Origin: Oscarella lobularis
Taxonomy: Eukaryota > Porifera > Homoscleromorpha > Homosclerophorida > Oscarellidae
Reading direction: 5' to 3'
Length of the DNA stretch: 64,000 nucleotides
Assembly (NCBI RefSeq): GCF_947507565.1
Contig: NC_089183.1
Coordinates: 2,418,001-2,482,000 of the forward strand
Positions within the stretch are counted from its first letter, which is position 1. Each line of letters starts with the position of its first letter. Below, one piece after another: positions 12,714 through 26,509 of the stretch. A model generated the notes under the pieces. The model had not been told where the DNA came from, ran no database searches, and worked only from the letters and a program-made list of their open reading frames with translations. The position numbers and the translations under genes were made by a program.

Positions 12714-14459
12714 ATGACGGATCCTGGCGATGGGACGTTTCTTTTTACGTCTGAATCGGTCGGCGAAGGTCATCCCGGTGAGTTTGACGACACCTTAGTT
12801 ACAATTAGTGACAACTTGGGATTTTCTTGGGGAAAAACTTAAAGACAAGATGTGCGATCAGATTTCTGATGCCATACTAGATGAATGTCTTCGAAACGAC
12901 CCTCTCTCCAAAGTTGCGTGCGGTAAGACATGCAGTAGCGAGGGCATTGCATGAACAGGAAATGTCGGCTGACCGCGTGCTCTCGTTTTCGGCAGAAACG
13001 GCGACAAAAACGGGCATGATTATGGTACTCGGCGAAATAACCACAAAGAGCCGCCTCGACTATCAAAAAATCGTTCGCGAAACGGTCAAAGAAATTGGCT
13101 TCGACGATTCGAGCAAAGGTCAAGTGTTAAGTAACTTAATAATTCGATTAGGCCAATATTAAATCATAATCAAGCGCAGGATTCGATTACAAGACATGCA
13201 ATGTTCTCGTTGCCATTGAACAGCAGAGTCCGGACATAGCCCAAGGGGTCCACCAGGGCAGGATTGCTGAAGACGTTGGAGCTGGAGATCAGGTTATCTT
13301 TTCTATTATAGCTACTTATATATTTGAGCGGTCTCATGCGCAGGGGCTCATGTTTGGCTACGCAACTGATGAAACCGAGGACTACATGCCATTGACCATC
13401 ATTTTGGCTCACAAGATGAATCGTCGAATGAGCGAATTGCGTCGCAATGGAAAGTTGAGTTGGATACGTCCCGATTCAAAGACTCAGGTTACCTAATAAT
13501 CTAAGATGGAAACTCGCCTATACATACGAGGAGCATTCGCGTTAGGTCACAATTGAGTACAAGGCTGACGGCGGAGCTGTTGTCCCTCTTCGAGTTCACA
13601 CGGTCGTAATTTCCGTGCAGCACTCGCCCGACGTTCTAATGGAACAAATGAAAAAGGACTTGAAAGAGCACGTTATCCAGGTCGAATTGATTTACACAGA
13701 CAATGCTTTCTCTTTAAATGATTGCACAATATAGCACGTAGTTCCTAGCAAGTATCTCGACGACAGGACAATATACCATTTGCAGCCGTCTGGAAAATTT
13801 GTGATCGGAGGCCCGCAGGCACGCTGAATAGGATATCAATCTAATTAAGCTATCTCAAACTCTGCTTCTATTCAGGGAGATGCTGGAGTGACTGGAAGAA
13901 AAATCATTGTTGACACTTACGGTGGATGGGGAGCTCACGGCGGCGGAGCTTTCTCGGGAAAAGATCCGACTAAGGTTAGAATATGAGAGTGCGCGGCGCG
14001 GTGTAATGCGCAATTTTTGGTATAGGTTGATCGTTCCGGAGCTTATGCCGCTCGCTGGGTGGCCAAGTCGCTTGTTGCGGCTAAGCTGTGCAGAAGGGTC
14101 CTTCTTCAGGTGAACGATATATAGAAAGACAAGGGTATAATTTGACTCCGTTGCATGGTTCTTGCAGATTTCCTATGCAATTGGAATTGCTGAACCTCTT
14201 GCTATACACGTTGACTCCTATGGCACGGGCGACGACAAAACTTTGCTGAAAATCATTAAGAAGAACTTTGACTTGAGACCAGGAGTTATAATAAAGTTTG
14301 ACGTCGTATATGTTAATAAAGAGAGAAGGTCAAAAACTCTTCTTATGTAGGTCTTTGGACTTGACCAAACCGGTTTACAAGGAAGCAGCAAAATACGGTC
14401 ACTTTGGCAGAAATCAGTTCACGTGGGAAAAGCCAAAGAAGCTCGATCTCGACGTTTGA
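12714..14459 (+). CDS. MAT2A: S-adenosylmethionine synthetase (methionine adenosyltransferase)
   Basis: Makes S-adenosylmethionine from methionine and ATP in the cytosol. Eleven exons: 12714-12777, 12845-12922, 12996-13118, 13180-13292, 13344-13487, 13546-13680, 13735-13818, 13876-13974, 14026-14109, 14168-14295, 14351-14459. They give 386 residues, close to the animal enzyme (about 395). The start is the ATG of [20 protein letters not shown]. Family signatures are all present: [28 protein letters not shown]-like VIGGPQGDAG, and the [19 protein letters not shown] nucleotide/metal loop. The intron after VIGGPQ begins GC (13819-13820), a GC-AG intron. All introns are 50-70 bases. It is followed about 690 bases later by MARS1, a second methionine-using gene, though co-regulation is not shown. 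The symbol is by family; it could be the single invertebrate MAT gene rather than a strict MAT2A orthologue. Confidence 0.96.
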
Positions 14460-15149
14460 CTCCTTTTGAGTGTTTACTGTGTTCTGATATCACCTTTCTT
14501 AGACTAGCGTGATATCCACTGATATTTCTGTTTTTCAACGCATGCAATGTTTCGTAAGTACCGTACCTGTTAGTGTTCGTGTGGAAGAATCGAATGAGCC
14601 TCAGATTCTTCCAAAACTATAACCCCTGAGGGAAAGTCTGGGTGCCTCTCCATGCAGCGCCCGCTAAATGCGTGAACGGGGGAGTGTAGGCATACGGACT
14701 CTTGACCAATCAGCGATCGAGCAAACTATCGCTAATTAGCCGAAGCCCTAAGTGAATTATAACGCTGAGCGACGCGACGCCGCGTACGCGGATCGAGGTC
14801 GCGGAACGTTTGCGCGTCGAAAAACGACGGCCGTGCATGCTAGACGGCATCCCGTCCGACCCGGCGCAGCGACGACTTTTTCCGCCGTTTACGGGTAGTC
14901 GCACGTCGCAATTTAAGGGACGTACGTCATGCGTATAACTCACTTATGGCTTCAGAAAATCCGCGATCGCTGATTGGTCGTAGATAAGAGGCGTCTACAC
15001 TGAAAGTAGAGCTCTGATTGGACAATTAACCGACATGCAGACGAACCTCGCGATCTCCCGCAACGGTTGCGCAGGCGTCGAAGGCTGTGGGCTCCCCAAA
15101 AAGGCTGGAAAATCACGAGTCTGCTTCAGTAACGCGCGCCTTTTAGGCA
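14460..15149. other. Intergenic stretch between MAT and MARS1
   Basis: Contains a perfect 16-base inverted repeat (14704-14719 and 14964-14979) around a CpG-rich core, listed separately. The part from 14980 to 15149 likely holds the MARS1 promoter. A second CCAAT-type motif (ATTGG) lies near 15016. No other gene was recognised. Confidence 0.5.
14704..14979. repeat. Inverted repeat with CCAAT boxes around a CpG-rich core
   Basis: GACCAATCAGCGATCG at 14704-14719 is exactly reverse-complementary to 14964-14979. The 244 bases between are very CpG-rich. Each arm contains CCAATCAG, a good NF-Y-type CCAAT box, in opposite orientation. It may be a promoter-like island upstream of MARS1 or a small palindromic element. 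The sequence alone does not decide. Confidence 0.55.
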
Positions 15150-18773
<3,624 letters not shown>

Positions 18774-20144
18774 AAAAGCTCTAAGTGACGCTGAGCTGTG
18801 TTTAATTCTTTCAGAACTTTTCGTCGTTTTTCGTGATCTTGCTGAAGCGGGTTAGTGAAGTTTGATTTCTGTTGTGTAGTTGTCGTCTGATGTGCAAGTT
18901 CTATGCGTGTACGTGGGAATGTGCATGTGCTGTTGAATGCCGTAGAAGGTTTATGTGAAGTCTGTCAACTTGTGTCTCGTTATAATTGTCAGTTTTCTCG
19001 TGTCCTATGAGTGCTGGATTGACAGCCATATTCTGCACACGCCGGGAAACTTATTTTCTTCGCTTTTGTTTCAGCTAGCCAATCTACGGCGAACGGGAAA
19101 AGAGGCACGTGCATCGATTGTACATACAAACTCCAGGGCATCTGGGCCTGAAGCGATCTGAAAAAGGTACGCCCATGCACACGGTCAGTCAGATAAGGCC
19201 CTGTGTTTTTTCGGCGCAGCGTAAACACGAAGGATCCGACTTAGGCAATGACATCATTTCATAGGCTCATCTATCCAGTTCGAATGTAGGACGTCTCACG
19301 GATAAGTTTGCATGAAGCGCGGTACGGTAGCGGCTGTGCATGGACCTATTAGTACCTGTTGCAGAATGTAATCTCTTTCTGACTATGAGTCCCTAACGCT
19401 GCTGTGTTCGCGCGACGGGTTCGGCCGGGTTCCTCGCGCGGGGCCTCGATCCGATGATCGAAGGCGACTGCAAAAGCCTTTGCTCGAGAACGCACCGCGA
19501 CACTCTCGCGAGAAGAGGAATAGTTTAAGGTTTCGATCAAACTTTGGGAGTCTGTCAGCTAGTGTTCCTCAATTGCTTGTCTAAATGAGCGAGAAAGACC
19601 GCGTTTTGGCGGAGAAACCTACTTGCCTTGGAGAAAGAATCGTTTGCGCTTGCCTAGGATGATGCCTTAGATAAACAGGGCACCAGAGAGGAGAGGAAAC
19701 TGTTCAAGGCCTAGCGTTCAAGCCCAGTACTTGCCATTTACGTCACTGAGAAGTGATACGATGGACCCGAGGACTCTGACTTTTTGTCCGTCTTTGAAAT
19801 TGTTTTGCGTGAGAATTCGCAACGCCTAAGTATTCTAAAAGCGCGGCACTCCAACGGAAAAATAAGACTTGGTGTATATATGGAGACACAGATATACTAG
19901 AGATTGCTTATCATGGCTAGGATCAACGTTCGAGGTAATAGAGAGACTTCATGGATTGGAGATAGATATGTAGGACTATATGCAGCTGATACTCGTAACA
20001 TCTTCTCGCGTTCGTGGAGAAAGGAAAGGAGAACAATAGGCGGAAGGTATCCTTATCGAAACTTCTACTTCAAAACGCAGGTAGAGGCCGGAGATACTCT
20101 AGACATTCACAACAATGCTGATGATCGCTTTCGTCTTTGTCCGA
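18774..20144. other. Gene-poor stretch with repeats
   Basis: No gene recognised. Bases 19275-19350 are an inverted copy of 28305-28365, and 19415-19475 carries the CTCGCGCGGGGCCTCGATC repeat core. A plus-strand open stretch at 19913-20269 has no domain and overlaps the edge of the segmental duplication, so I do not call it. Confidence 0.5.
19275..19475. repeat. Dispersed repeat fragments (two families side by side)
   Basis: GACGTCTCACGGATAAGTTT through GGTACGGTAGCGG (19283-19340) is repeated inverted near 28305-28365. The adjacent 19415-19475 block repeats the core seen at 514-600 and 32315-32388. The juxtaposition suggests one composite element or nested insertions. Confidence 0.6.
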
Positions 20145-23100
20145 GTCCTTTGCGGGAAAAACGAGAGTGGAGAGCCCCATGCAAACTATTTGTACCCAAA
20201 AACTTACTGAAGCACACCCGATTTGGAGTTCGAACGGCGTTGCCTATGTGCAGAAGGCGCGTCGGCTAATTCCAGGGGCGAATAGACACGTAAAAAGCGT
20301 GCTAGAACGTCGATTGGTCTGAACGCGTGGCGACGAAATCCGGGCTTTTGAGCTTCGAGTTGTCGCTACGTCATTTCCCTAAAGTCCCCGTTTGGTGAGA
20401 AGGTGAAGCCTGAACAGAGCGTCTCAGCGGTGTGAAAATGCAATCAGTCGATCTTCCGCCGATCAGTCAAGTCGTTAACATGCGCCTAATAGAAGCGATG
20501 CAGTTGCTCGAACGCCTCAGCGGCAGAGAAGTCAACGACATACACACCCAAACGCAGTGCATTGTGAGGCTCCTCGAGATCTACCAAAGCAGAGGAAGCG
20601 CGAAACGAAACGAATCTGTAAGAAAAAAAAAGGGACCGTTCGAGTTCTTCCCGTACTTCTTCGATCTCTTTTCTTCCAGATCTTGTCGCACGTAGCCAAA
20701 AGCTTCTCGCGTTTTGATGGCAAATGCGACGATATGAGCCGAATTCTCGACGCGACTAATTGTTTCGTCGCCGACAAAGAGTCAGTCAAGTGTTTGAACG
20801 ATCTCGAGCTCACTTCGACGGACGTCTGGATGAACGAGAGCGATTTCGAGACGGCGAAAACGCTCGGATCACACGAGAAACCACTGGTGTTGCTCGTCGC
20901 AGGTATACTTTAGAGCGATGCTAACGTATACATAGACGAGAATGCAGGTATAGAGCTGGGGACTTCCCCATACAGTCCCCAACGATCAGAATTGCGTGAG
21001 CGTACTTGATGATCAAAGTATAGTAGACAAACTGCCTAAAGAAGTAGCAAGACGTATTGCTAACAGTTCCTGCCATATAAGCTGGTGGAGACAGATCCTG
21101 CCCTAATTATAATAGACGACTTTGTATAGAGCAAACGTTCCAAGGCGTAATCCACAGCCAAAAAGACCTTTTATGCGGCCGCCTCTATCTTGACTTTTGT
21201 TGTTTGCTTAGTTACAATACGGCTGTAGTTCATAATGAGACGAGTTCCTGCTTCGTTTTCTTTAGAGTAAATTTTTTCGATTGCAGGAACCACGTCGTCT
21301 GGCAAGAGTACGATTGTCAATGGCTTGCTTGGATTTAATTTGCTTCCGACCGGCCACAATGCGACGACGTCCGCTCTGTGCGAAATCAAGTGGGGAGCAA
21401 CAAAGACGGCGGTCGTGCATCTAAAGACGTGCACTGATTCCGATGGCGACGAGAAGTTCGAACCGGAAGCGCGACCTCTCTCCCTTGAAAATGAAGACAA
21501 CCGGAAAGAATTGGCTTCCTATATCAGCTGCGACCGAGACGAGAAAGCGAGTGTGCGGCTTTGTCATAAAGTAGAAATATTTTGGCCTTTGCCGTTTTTG
21601 AAGGTAGGCTCGTTAATTAGACTATATATTTATACCTTTCTCTCATGTGACGATGCAAGGAGCTCACTATCATCGATAGTCCAGGCGTTTCTGAGGCCGA
21701 CGAACTGTCTCCCGCTTCGCGGAAATTGACAGAAGAGTGTCAGCGTAATACGCCTTGTTGTCTCGTGTACGTCATCAATGCGGAACAGGCGGCTGAAGAA
21801 GGAGCTCAGGTGGCATGGAGACCGATTGTTCGAATTCTTTTACGTAAATGCCCCGCTTTCAGGTTGGCGGTTTGCTCGTCGAGATGGCAAAGAAGACGAA
21901 TAACTCTCCACCCGTTCTCTTTATCGTCAATAAGTGGGACCAGTTTCTTCATCGTCCAGACGGCGAAAAGACGGAGAAGGAGAAGAAAGACGAATATCTC
22001 AAGCGACTTTTTCGCGAGTTGAAGCGCCGATGGCCCAACTTCAGGCCTAGTCAGGCGATCACGATGAATTCTCTAATAGGGGAAATGGCTCAAGAACTGG
22101 GCGTGCTGACGAGCGACATGGAGTCGCTGCGTGAAGGATTAACCGATCTAATCTCTCAAGCAATGAAGCAGAAACTCCGAAAAGCTCTAAAGTAGGTTAT
22201 TAGTTTGTCCGTGCCTGCTCTTCCAGAAAGTCCCTCTATAGCGGAGGCTGCATATATATAGACTAGTCTGATGCACTATACTGTAGTATACATGTATAGC
22301 CCGTTTTATTCGATAGCCGCTTTATCTTTTTGTCTTATAGAAAACCTGCAGACCTGCTCGAACGCATTGAGCAAACAATCGAGATGACTATGCGTCGATC
22401 GAAACTGTCCGATAAGGAAAAAAGAGACAATTTAGAAGAAAAAGCTGCAATCCTGAGCAGCTTCAAGTCAACCGCCAATAGCGGCAAAGTATCTCACTTG
22501 AGATCTCGACTTGAGAGTCGCATCGATGACGCTGTCAAAGAATTGGAGACGGCTTTGCAGAAGAAGGAGAGCGTCCAAGCGGCTCTCAAGTGGGGAAAGT
22601 CGACCGAAGCCCAAGCGGCGCTGGACGAGCAGGCCATCGACGCCTTCGTTCGTCATCGACTCGAGAAAGCGGTCGCCGGTCATCCGTTGACGAAAGAACT
22701 CGTCGAGTCGATAGAGTTTCATATTGCACCCTCTGTCTTCAACGAAATCACGAACCTTATTGTCTTTGCATCGGGCTTTATGTCGGAGAGTCGCATTGTG
22801 AGTAATGAAGAGCATGGCAACGGCGACGACGGCGGCGACGACGACGGCAGATTTGAGCCGTCTGTCAATGCAAAGAGCTACTCTTGGTTGGCTCTAATGT
22901 TTGGGTCAATTTTATTTCCTCCACTACTCTTCGTTGGCGCTGTGAAATTCGTTCGGCGCGAGCGATTTCGCAAATCCGTCGAAGTAGCCTACGGCAAAGC
23001 GATAAGGGAGAGACTGCGGCACACGGTCGTCGGATTCGTTGCATCGAGGAGTCTCGCGGCGCGTTATCTTATCAGAGAATTCACCGCGGTGATTGACAGG

Positions 23101-24560
23101 CTGGACAAGCAGCTAGCGTTGTGGCGGAAATCGTACAAGAAAGAAGACCTGGCGACGTTCGAGCAAGTGCTGCATCGTTGCAAAGCGCTTATTTCTCGAG
23201 TGTCAATCTATTTGCTCGAACTCGGCATTGAGGACTTTACGGACGACGACGTTGAATTCGTGAACAAACGCAGATCGAGCGGAAGCGGGCAGTTCGGCAC
23301 GGTCTATAGGATCTTTCTAAAGCCAAAGAATGAGCGTGCAGCGCTGAAAGTCTTTGATGAATTGAAGAGCAGAAGTGAAACGTCGGCAAACATACTCCGC
23401 GAATTGAACTGCTGCAAGTACGGGGGGGAAACTATTTTCTTAGAGGGCGTGCAACGAATTCGAGTATTTTTTCTTAGAAAATTCGGAAAACGTGCGTTCT
23501 TTCTGGTGGAATTTTATGGTTTCGTAAGTCTTGGCGATCCTCCCTATCGCACAATGGCTTTGGCGATGGAGTGGTGTGGCGGTGGCACTCTCGCCGACGA
23601 GATCGAGGCAATGGGCACAAAGTTGCAATCTGGTCGATCGTCTCAAGGATACAAAATTTGCGTGCGATTGCTCAGAGAACTGCTTACTGGCGTGGCGTTT
23701 TTGCACCAAGGATCTGTAGTGCACAGAGACATAAAGCCAGAAAACATAATGGTAACCATTTTGTTATTTATTCTTCGTAAGCAGCTAATTAATCATTTTG
23801 ATTTAGCTGACAAATGATAAGCAGATTCGAATAGGAGATTTTGGTTTTACGAAAGACAGGGAGAAGATCACGGGCACGTACTGTGGCACGGAAAACTACA
23901 TAGCGCCCGAGGTTAGAAAGCGAGAGCCTTATGATACGTCAGCCGACGTTTTTAGCATTGGCATCATCATGTGGGAAATGTGGGAGGGCAATAGAGCTCG
24001 TTACGACGTGACGAGCGATCAGTCTCGGCCAGAGGGATTATCTGAGGCCGCACAAGATCTCAAGACAAGTCGTCAACAGACTGCTTCTGCTGATGAGCGC
24101 TTCCGCTCTTGGAAAAAGTTAATGGAGACGTGCTGGTCACATCGACCGTCGGCTAGGTCAACAGCAAGAGAAGCCTTGGACATTGTTAGTGAGTGGTGAT
24201 TTTTAGCCTACCCTATTGGTTTTGCAATGCTATTTTGCACGTTTATATTATGGCTGTGAAATGTTGTAGCTGGAGCTGATTATGCTGCATAGGTCGATAT
24301 AGATTGAATAAGCATCTCTTGTGACAAATTCGAGACTAGCGGGTGCAGAACTTGAAGCTGACTGACCGACTGACTGATTATAAAAAAGGTGAGTGAGAGG
24401 GGGCCCCCCTTTTTCAGTGACGAATACTAAAAGCCGTGTAGAAATAAACCTAGAACCAAACCAATGCCTTCATTTCGAAGGTCCACGGAGAAGTTGAGTT
24501 CAAACACCGGCTCCCGGCCGACCGACGCCGACACACGCGTAGGCCTACAAGTAGCAATCT
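20145..24560 (+). repeat. Segmental duplication, copy 1 (inverted partner 52215-56830)
   Basis: The whole GTPase-kinase gene and its flanks are repeated in inverted orientation about 28 kb away. The upstream match reaches the CATGCAAACTAT...GGCGCGTCGGCTAATTCC block near 20175-20280. The downstream match runs past the stop to about 24560. Exon order and intron positions are conserved. Confidence 0.9.
20438..24199 (+). CDS. Dynamin-like GTPase fused to a membrane segment and a Ser/Thr protein kinase
   Basis: Eight exons (20438-20617, 20680-20902, 21287-21603, 21660-21809, 21863-22191, 22341-23417, 23478-23751, 23807-24199) give 980 residues. A helical N-terminus leads into a GTPase domain: P-loop GTTSSGKST near 134, a switch I threonine (NATTSAL), DSPGVSE near 243 and NKWD near 313. 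This pattern is that of dynamin-superfamily, mitofusin-like GTPases. Charged helices follow, then an acidic linker and a hydrophobic segment (LALMFGSILFPPLLFVGAV, about 582-606). The kinase domain has GSGQFGTVY near 714, lysine in AALKVF, HRDIKPEN near 840, DFGFT near 861 and APE, so it looks catalytically competent. The 60-base intron at 23418-23477 could be read through as coding, but the inverted copy differs there by indels and only splicing keeps both in frame. The function is unknown; a membrane-associated GTPase-regulated kinase is inferred. Confidence 0.85.
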
Positions 24561-24877
24561 TCACTCATCGATAGATACGATAGCATGATTAGATAAAAAC
24601 CGTTCGCTGAGCGTAGCTAGCTTTTCTTCGTCGTTTGGTAAACCAGACGTTCATCTTGAGTTGCTCCAGACTGGAGTTGGCTATGAGAAAGCCTGCCACT
24701 ACTCCTTCTCCGTCATTTTATTTGGACTGCCAGAATACCGGGAAATGAAACAAATTTCGCCACTTTGACTTTCTAAGTAGATGGAACAAAAAAGCACATT
24801 TGACGTACATTCCAACTAGAGAAGGCGTCGGCTATACATGCTCACGTGCAACCTCGGCGATTGAGTAGCAGAGAGAA

Positions 24878-25909
24878 ATGAAGAGCTCTACGTGCTGTCT
24901 TGCTCTCTTATTCCTTGCAACTCTCCCTTCCAGAGTCGATGCGAGAATGCCTACGTTCAACTGGGACACCGTACCCGTTTTCAATCACATGGGCAACGAA
25001 AGCGGCCCTTTCAACGATGCAGCCGTTCGCATACTCTCTCGCTTTCCCCTCGTCACGTTCGAAAAATCTCAAGGAATACGCGAATCAAGCTGCTGCGCCG
25101 AAGACAAAATCATCGCCGCAGCGAAGCAAATCAAAGCCGTCAATAGCTCCGTCCATACCATCTTCTACTTGAACAGCGTCATAGATTTTAACCAGTATCA
25201 TCTCCACGAGGAATTTTCTCAAAGACCTAACCTCTATCTTCGAAACTCTTCCGGCAATATTGTCGAAATTCCTATCGGCAACAGTACGCCGCATTACAAC
25301 GTATTCGACTTCTCACAGGAAGAGGCACGCCAGCTCTGGTCCGCCGTCTGCATTAGCGCTTATAAGACTGGGTACATTGACGGCTGCTTTGCAGATCGCG
25401 CCGGCGAGAAGAATTTCCGAGACAACAAACTTACTCTCGAAAAGGAGGCAGCCTACAGGAGTGGACACGATAAAGTGCTGCAGGATCTCCAGAAAGCGCT
25501 GGGAGACAATGTCCTCATTGCAAACAATTATTTACTATCTGACGTTGGTGCGACGATGATCGAAGCGTTTCGGTCCAACGAGGAGTCAATTGAGCTTTTG
25601 CAGAAGGCTGTCATGCAGAAGAAGCTAGTCGAAGTGCACGCTGGGTATTATGATTCCTGTGAGAATATTACCGATACACTAGCTGCCTTCTTGATTGGAG
25701 CCGGGGAGTATTCTTACTACGCCTGTTCGGCGGCTTGGTCTGTCAATGCTGATTGGCTTGTCTGGCATCCTGAGTATGATAAGCCGCTTGGAAAACCGTT
25801 AGGATTAGCCGTTAAGGAAGGAGAGGTCTACACAAGGCGTTTTGCGTCTGGAACTACGGCTTCGTTTGATATCAGCACAAACAAAGGAGACATTAGATGG
25901 GCTAAATAA
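24878..25909 (+). CDS. Secreted glycoside-hydrolase-like protein (TIM-barrel type), intronless
   Basis: A single exon of 343 residues. The N-terminus is a signal peptide (hydrophobic stretch CLALLFLATLPS, cleavage likely near VDA). The body (FNWDTVPVFNHMG, FYLNSVIDFNQYH, VFDFSQEEARQLW, GYIDGCFADRAG) resembles putative TIM-barrel glycosidases of the hypothetical GHL15-like group. Acidic residues at the ends of predicted strands (IDGCFAD; ATMIEAF) are candidate catalytic positions. There are several N-glycosylation sequons. Lack of introns in a genome where almost every gene is split may reflect retroposition or horizontal acquisition. AATAAA overlaps the stop codon region. The family assignment is tentative, based on strand pattern rather than a diagnostic motif. 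Confidence 0.6.
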   Translation: MKSSTCCLALLFLATLPSRVDARMPTFNWDTVPVFNHMGNESGPFNDAAVRILSRFPLVTFEKSQGIRESSCCAEDKIIAAAKQIKAVNSSVHTIFYLNSVIDFNQYHLHEEFSQRPNLYLRNSSGNIVEIPIGNSTPHYNVFDFSQEEARQLWSAVCISAYKTGYIDGCFADRAGEKNFRDNKLTLEKEAAYRSGHDKVLQDLQKALGDNVLIANNYLLSDVGATMIEAFRSNEESIELLQKAVMQKKLVEVHAGYYDSCENITDTLAAFLIGAGEYSYYACSAAWSVNADWLVWHPEYDKPLGKPLGLAVKEGEVYTRRFASGTTASFDISTNKGDIRWAK

Positions 25910-26509
25910 ATAGGTGGCTTGCATGTTCTTCTTGCTCCTTTTTTTTTCCTCTCTCTTTCTCTATGTATTTTTAATTTAAAAGTGGCTGAAGTTTGTGCAA
26001 CAGTCTATCCCTGCGCTAGCGGCACTCAGCCAACGAGGCAATTCAAACTAACTTTGTTTCCAAGGGCAGGCTGAAAGTGATTTTTGACGATACCTCACGC
26101 AGCCTATTTATATTGATTTGGCTCCAGTCGAGAGAGATCGACTCAAGGTCCTAGATCATTGAGCGCGAGACGGCTAATTTGGCAGAATATGAAGGATATG
26201 GCGGAAAGACGAGTAATCAAATTGCATGCCTGTAATTGATCGCCAAACTTCGCTGCAGCTCAGTGATAATTAATCAGAGGAGACAAGGGACTTGCCGGTA
26301 TATATAGGCATCGAAATCAAACCTGACAGTCACCTATGGTGGTTGCATTCTCATCATGATCCGTGCAAACTAAAATATATAAAAGGAATTCTATGGCGCG
26401 TTTTAGGGTCCTAATTGTAGTCGCATTATTTTTGTTATTCTTATTATTATCGCGTCCGTTGAGAGAGACAGAAGACATGAGAAGATATTTCGTGCAATTT
26501 TACCTTGGG
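25910..26509. other. Gene-poor stretch
   Basis: Holds T-rich and AT-rich sequence after the glycosidase-like gene. No gene, RNA or repeat match was recognised. The segmental duplication of the BTB locus begins near 26510. Confidence 0.5.

Noticed and set aside
19913-20269. Plus-strand open stretch of about 120 codons before the GTPase-kinase gene.
   Set aside because: No domain, and its second half is duplicated non-coding flank that is not open in the other copy.
23418-23477. Apparent coding continuity through the kinase domain (YGGETIFLEGVQ...).
   Set aside because: The stretch is flanked by gt and ag, its removal restores the normal kinase alpha-C to beta-4 region in both copies, and the copies differ here by frame-changing indels.
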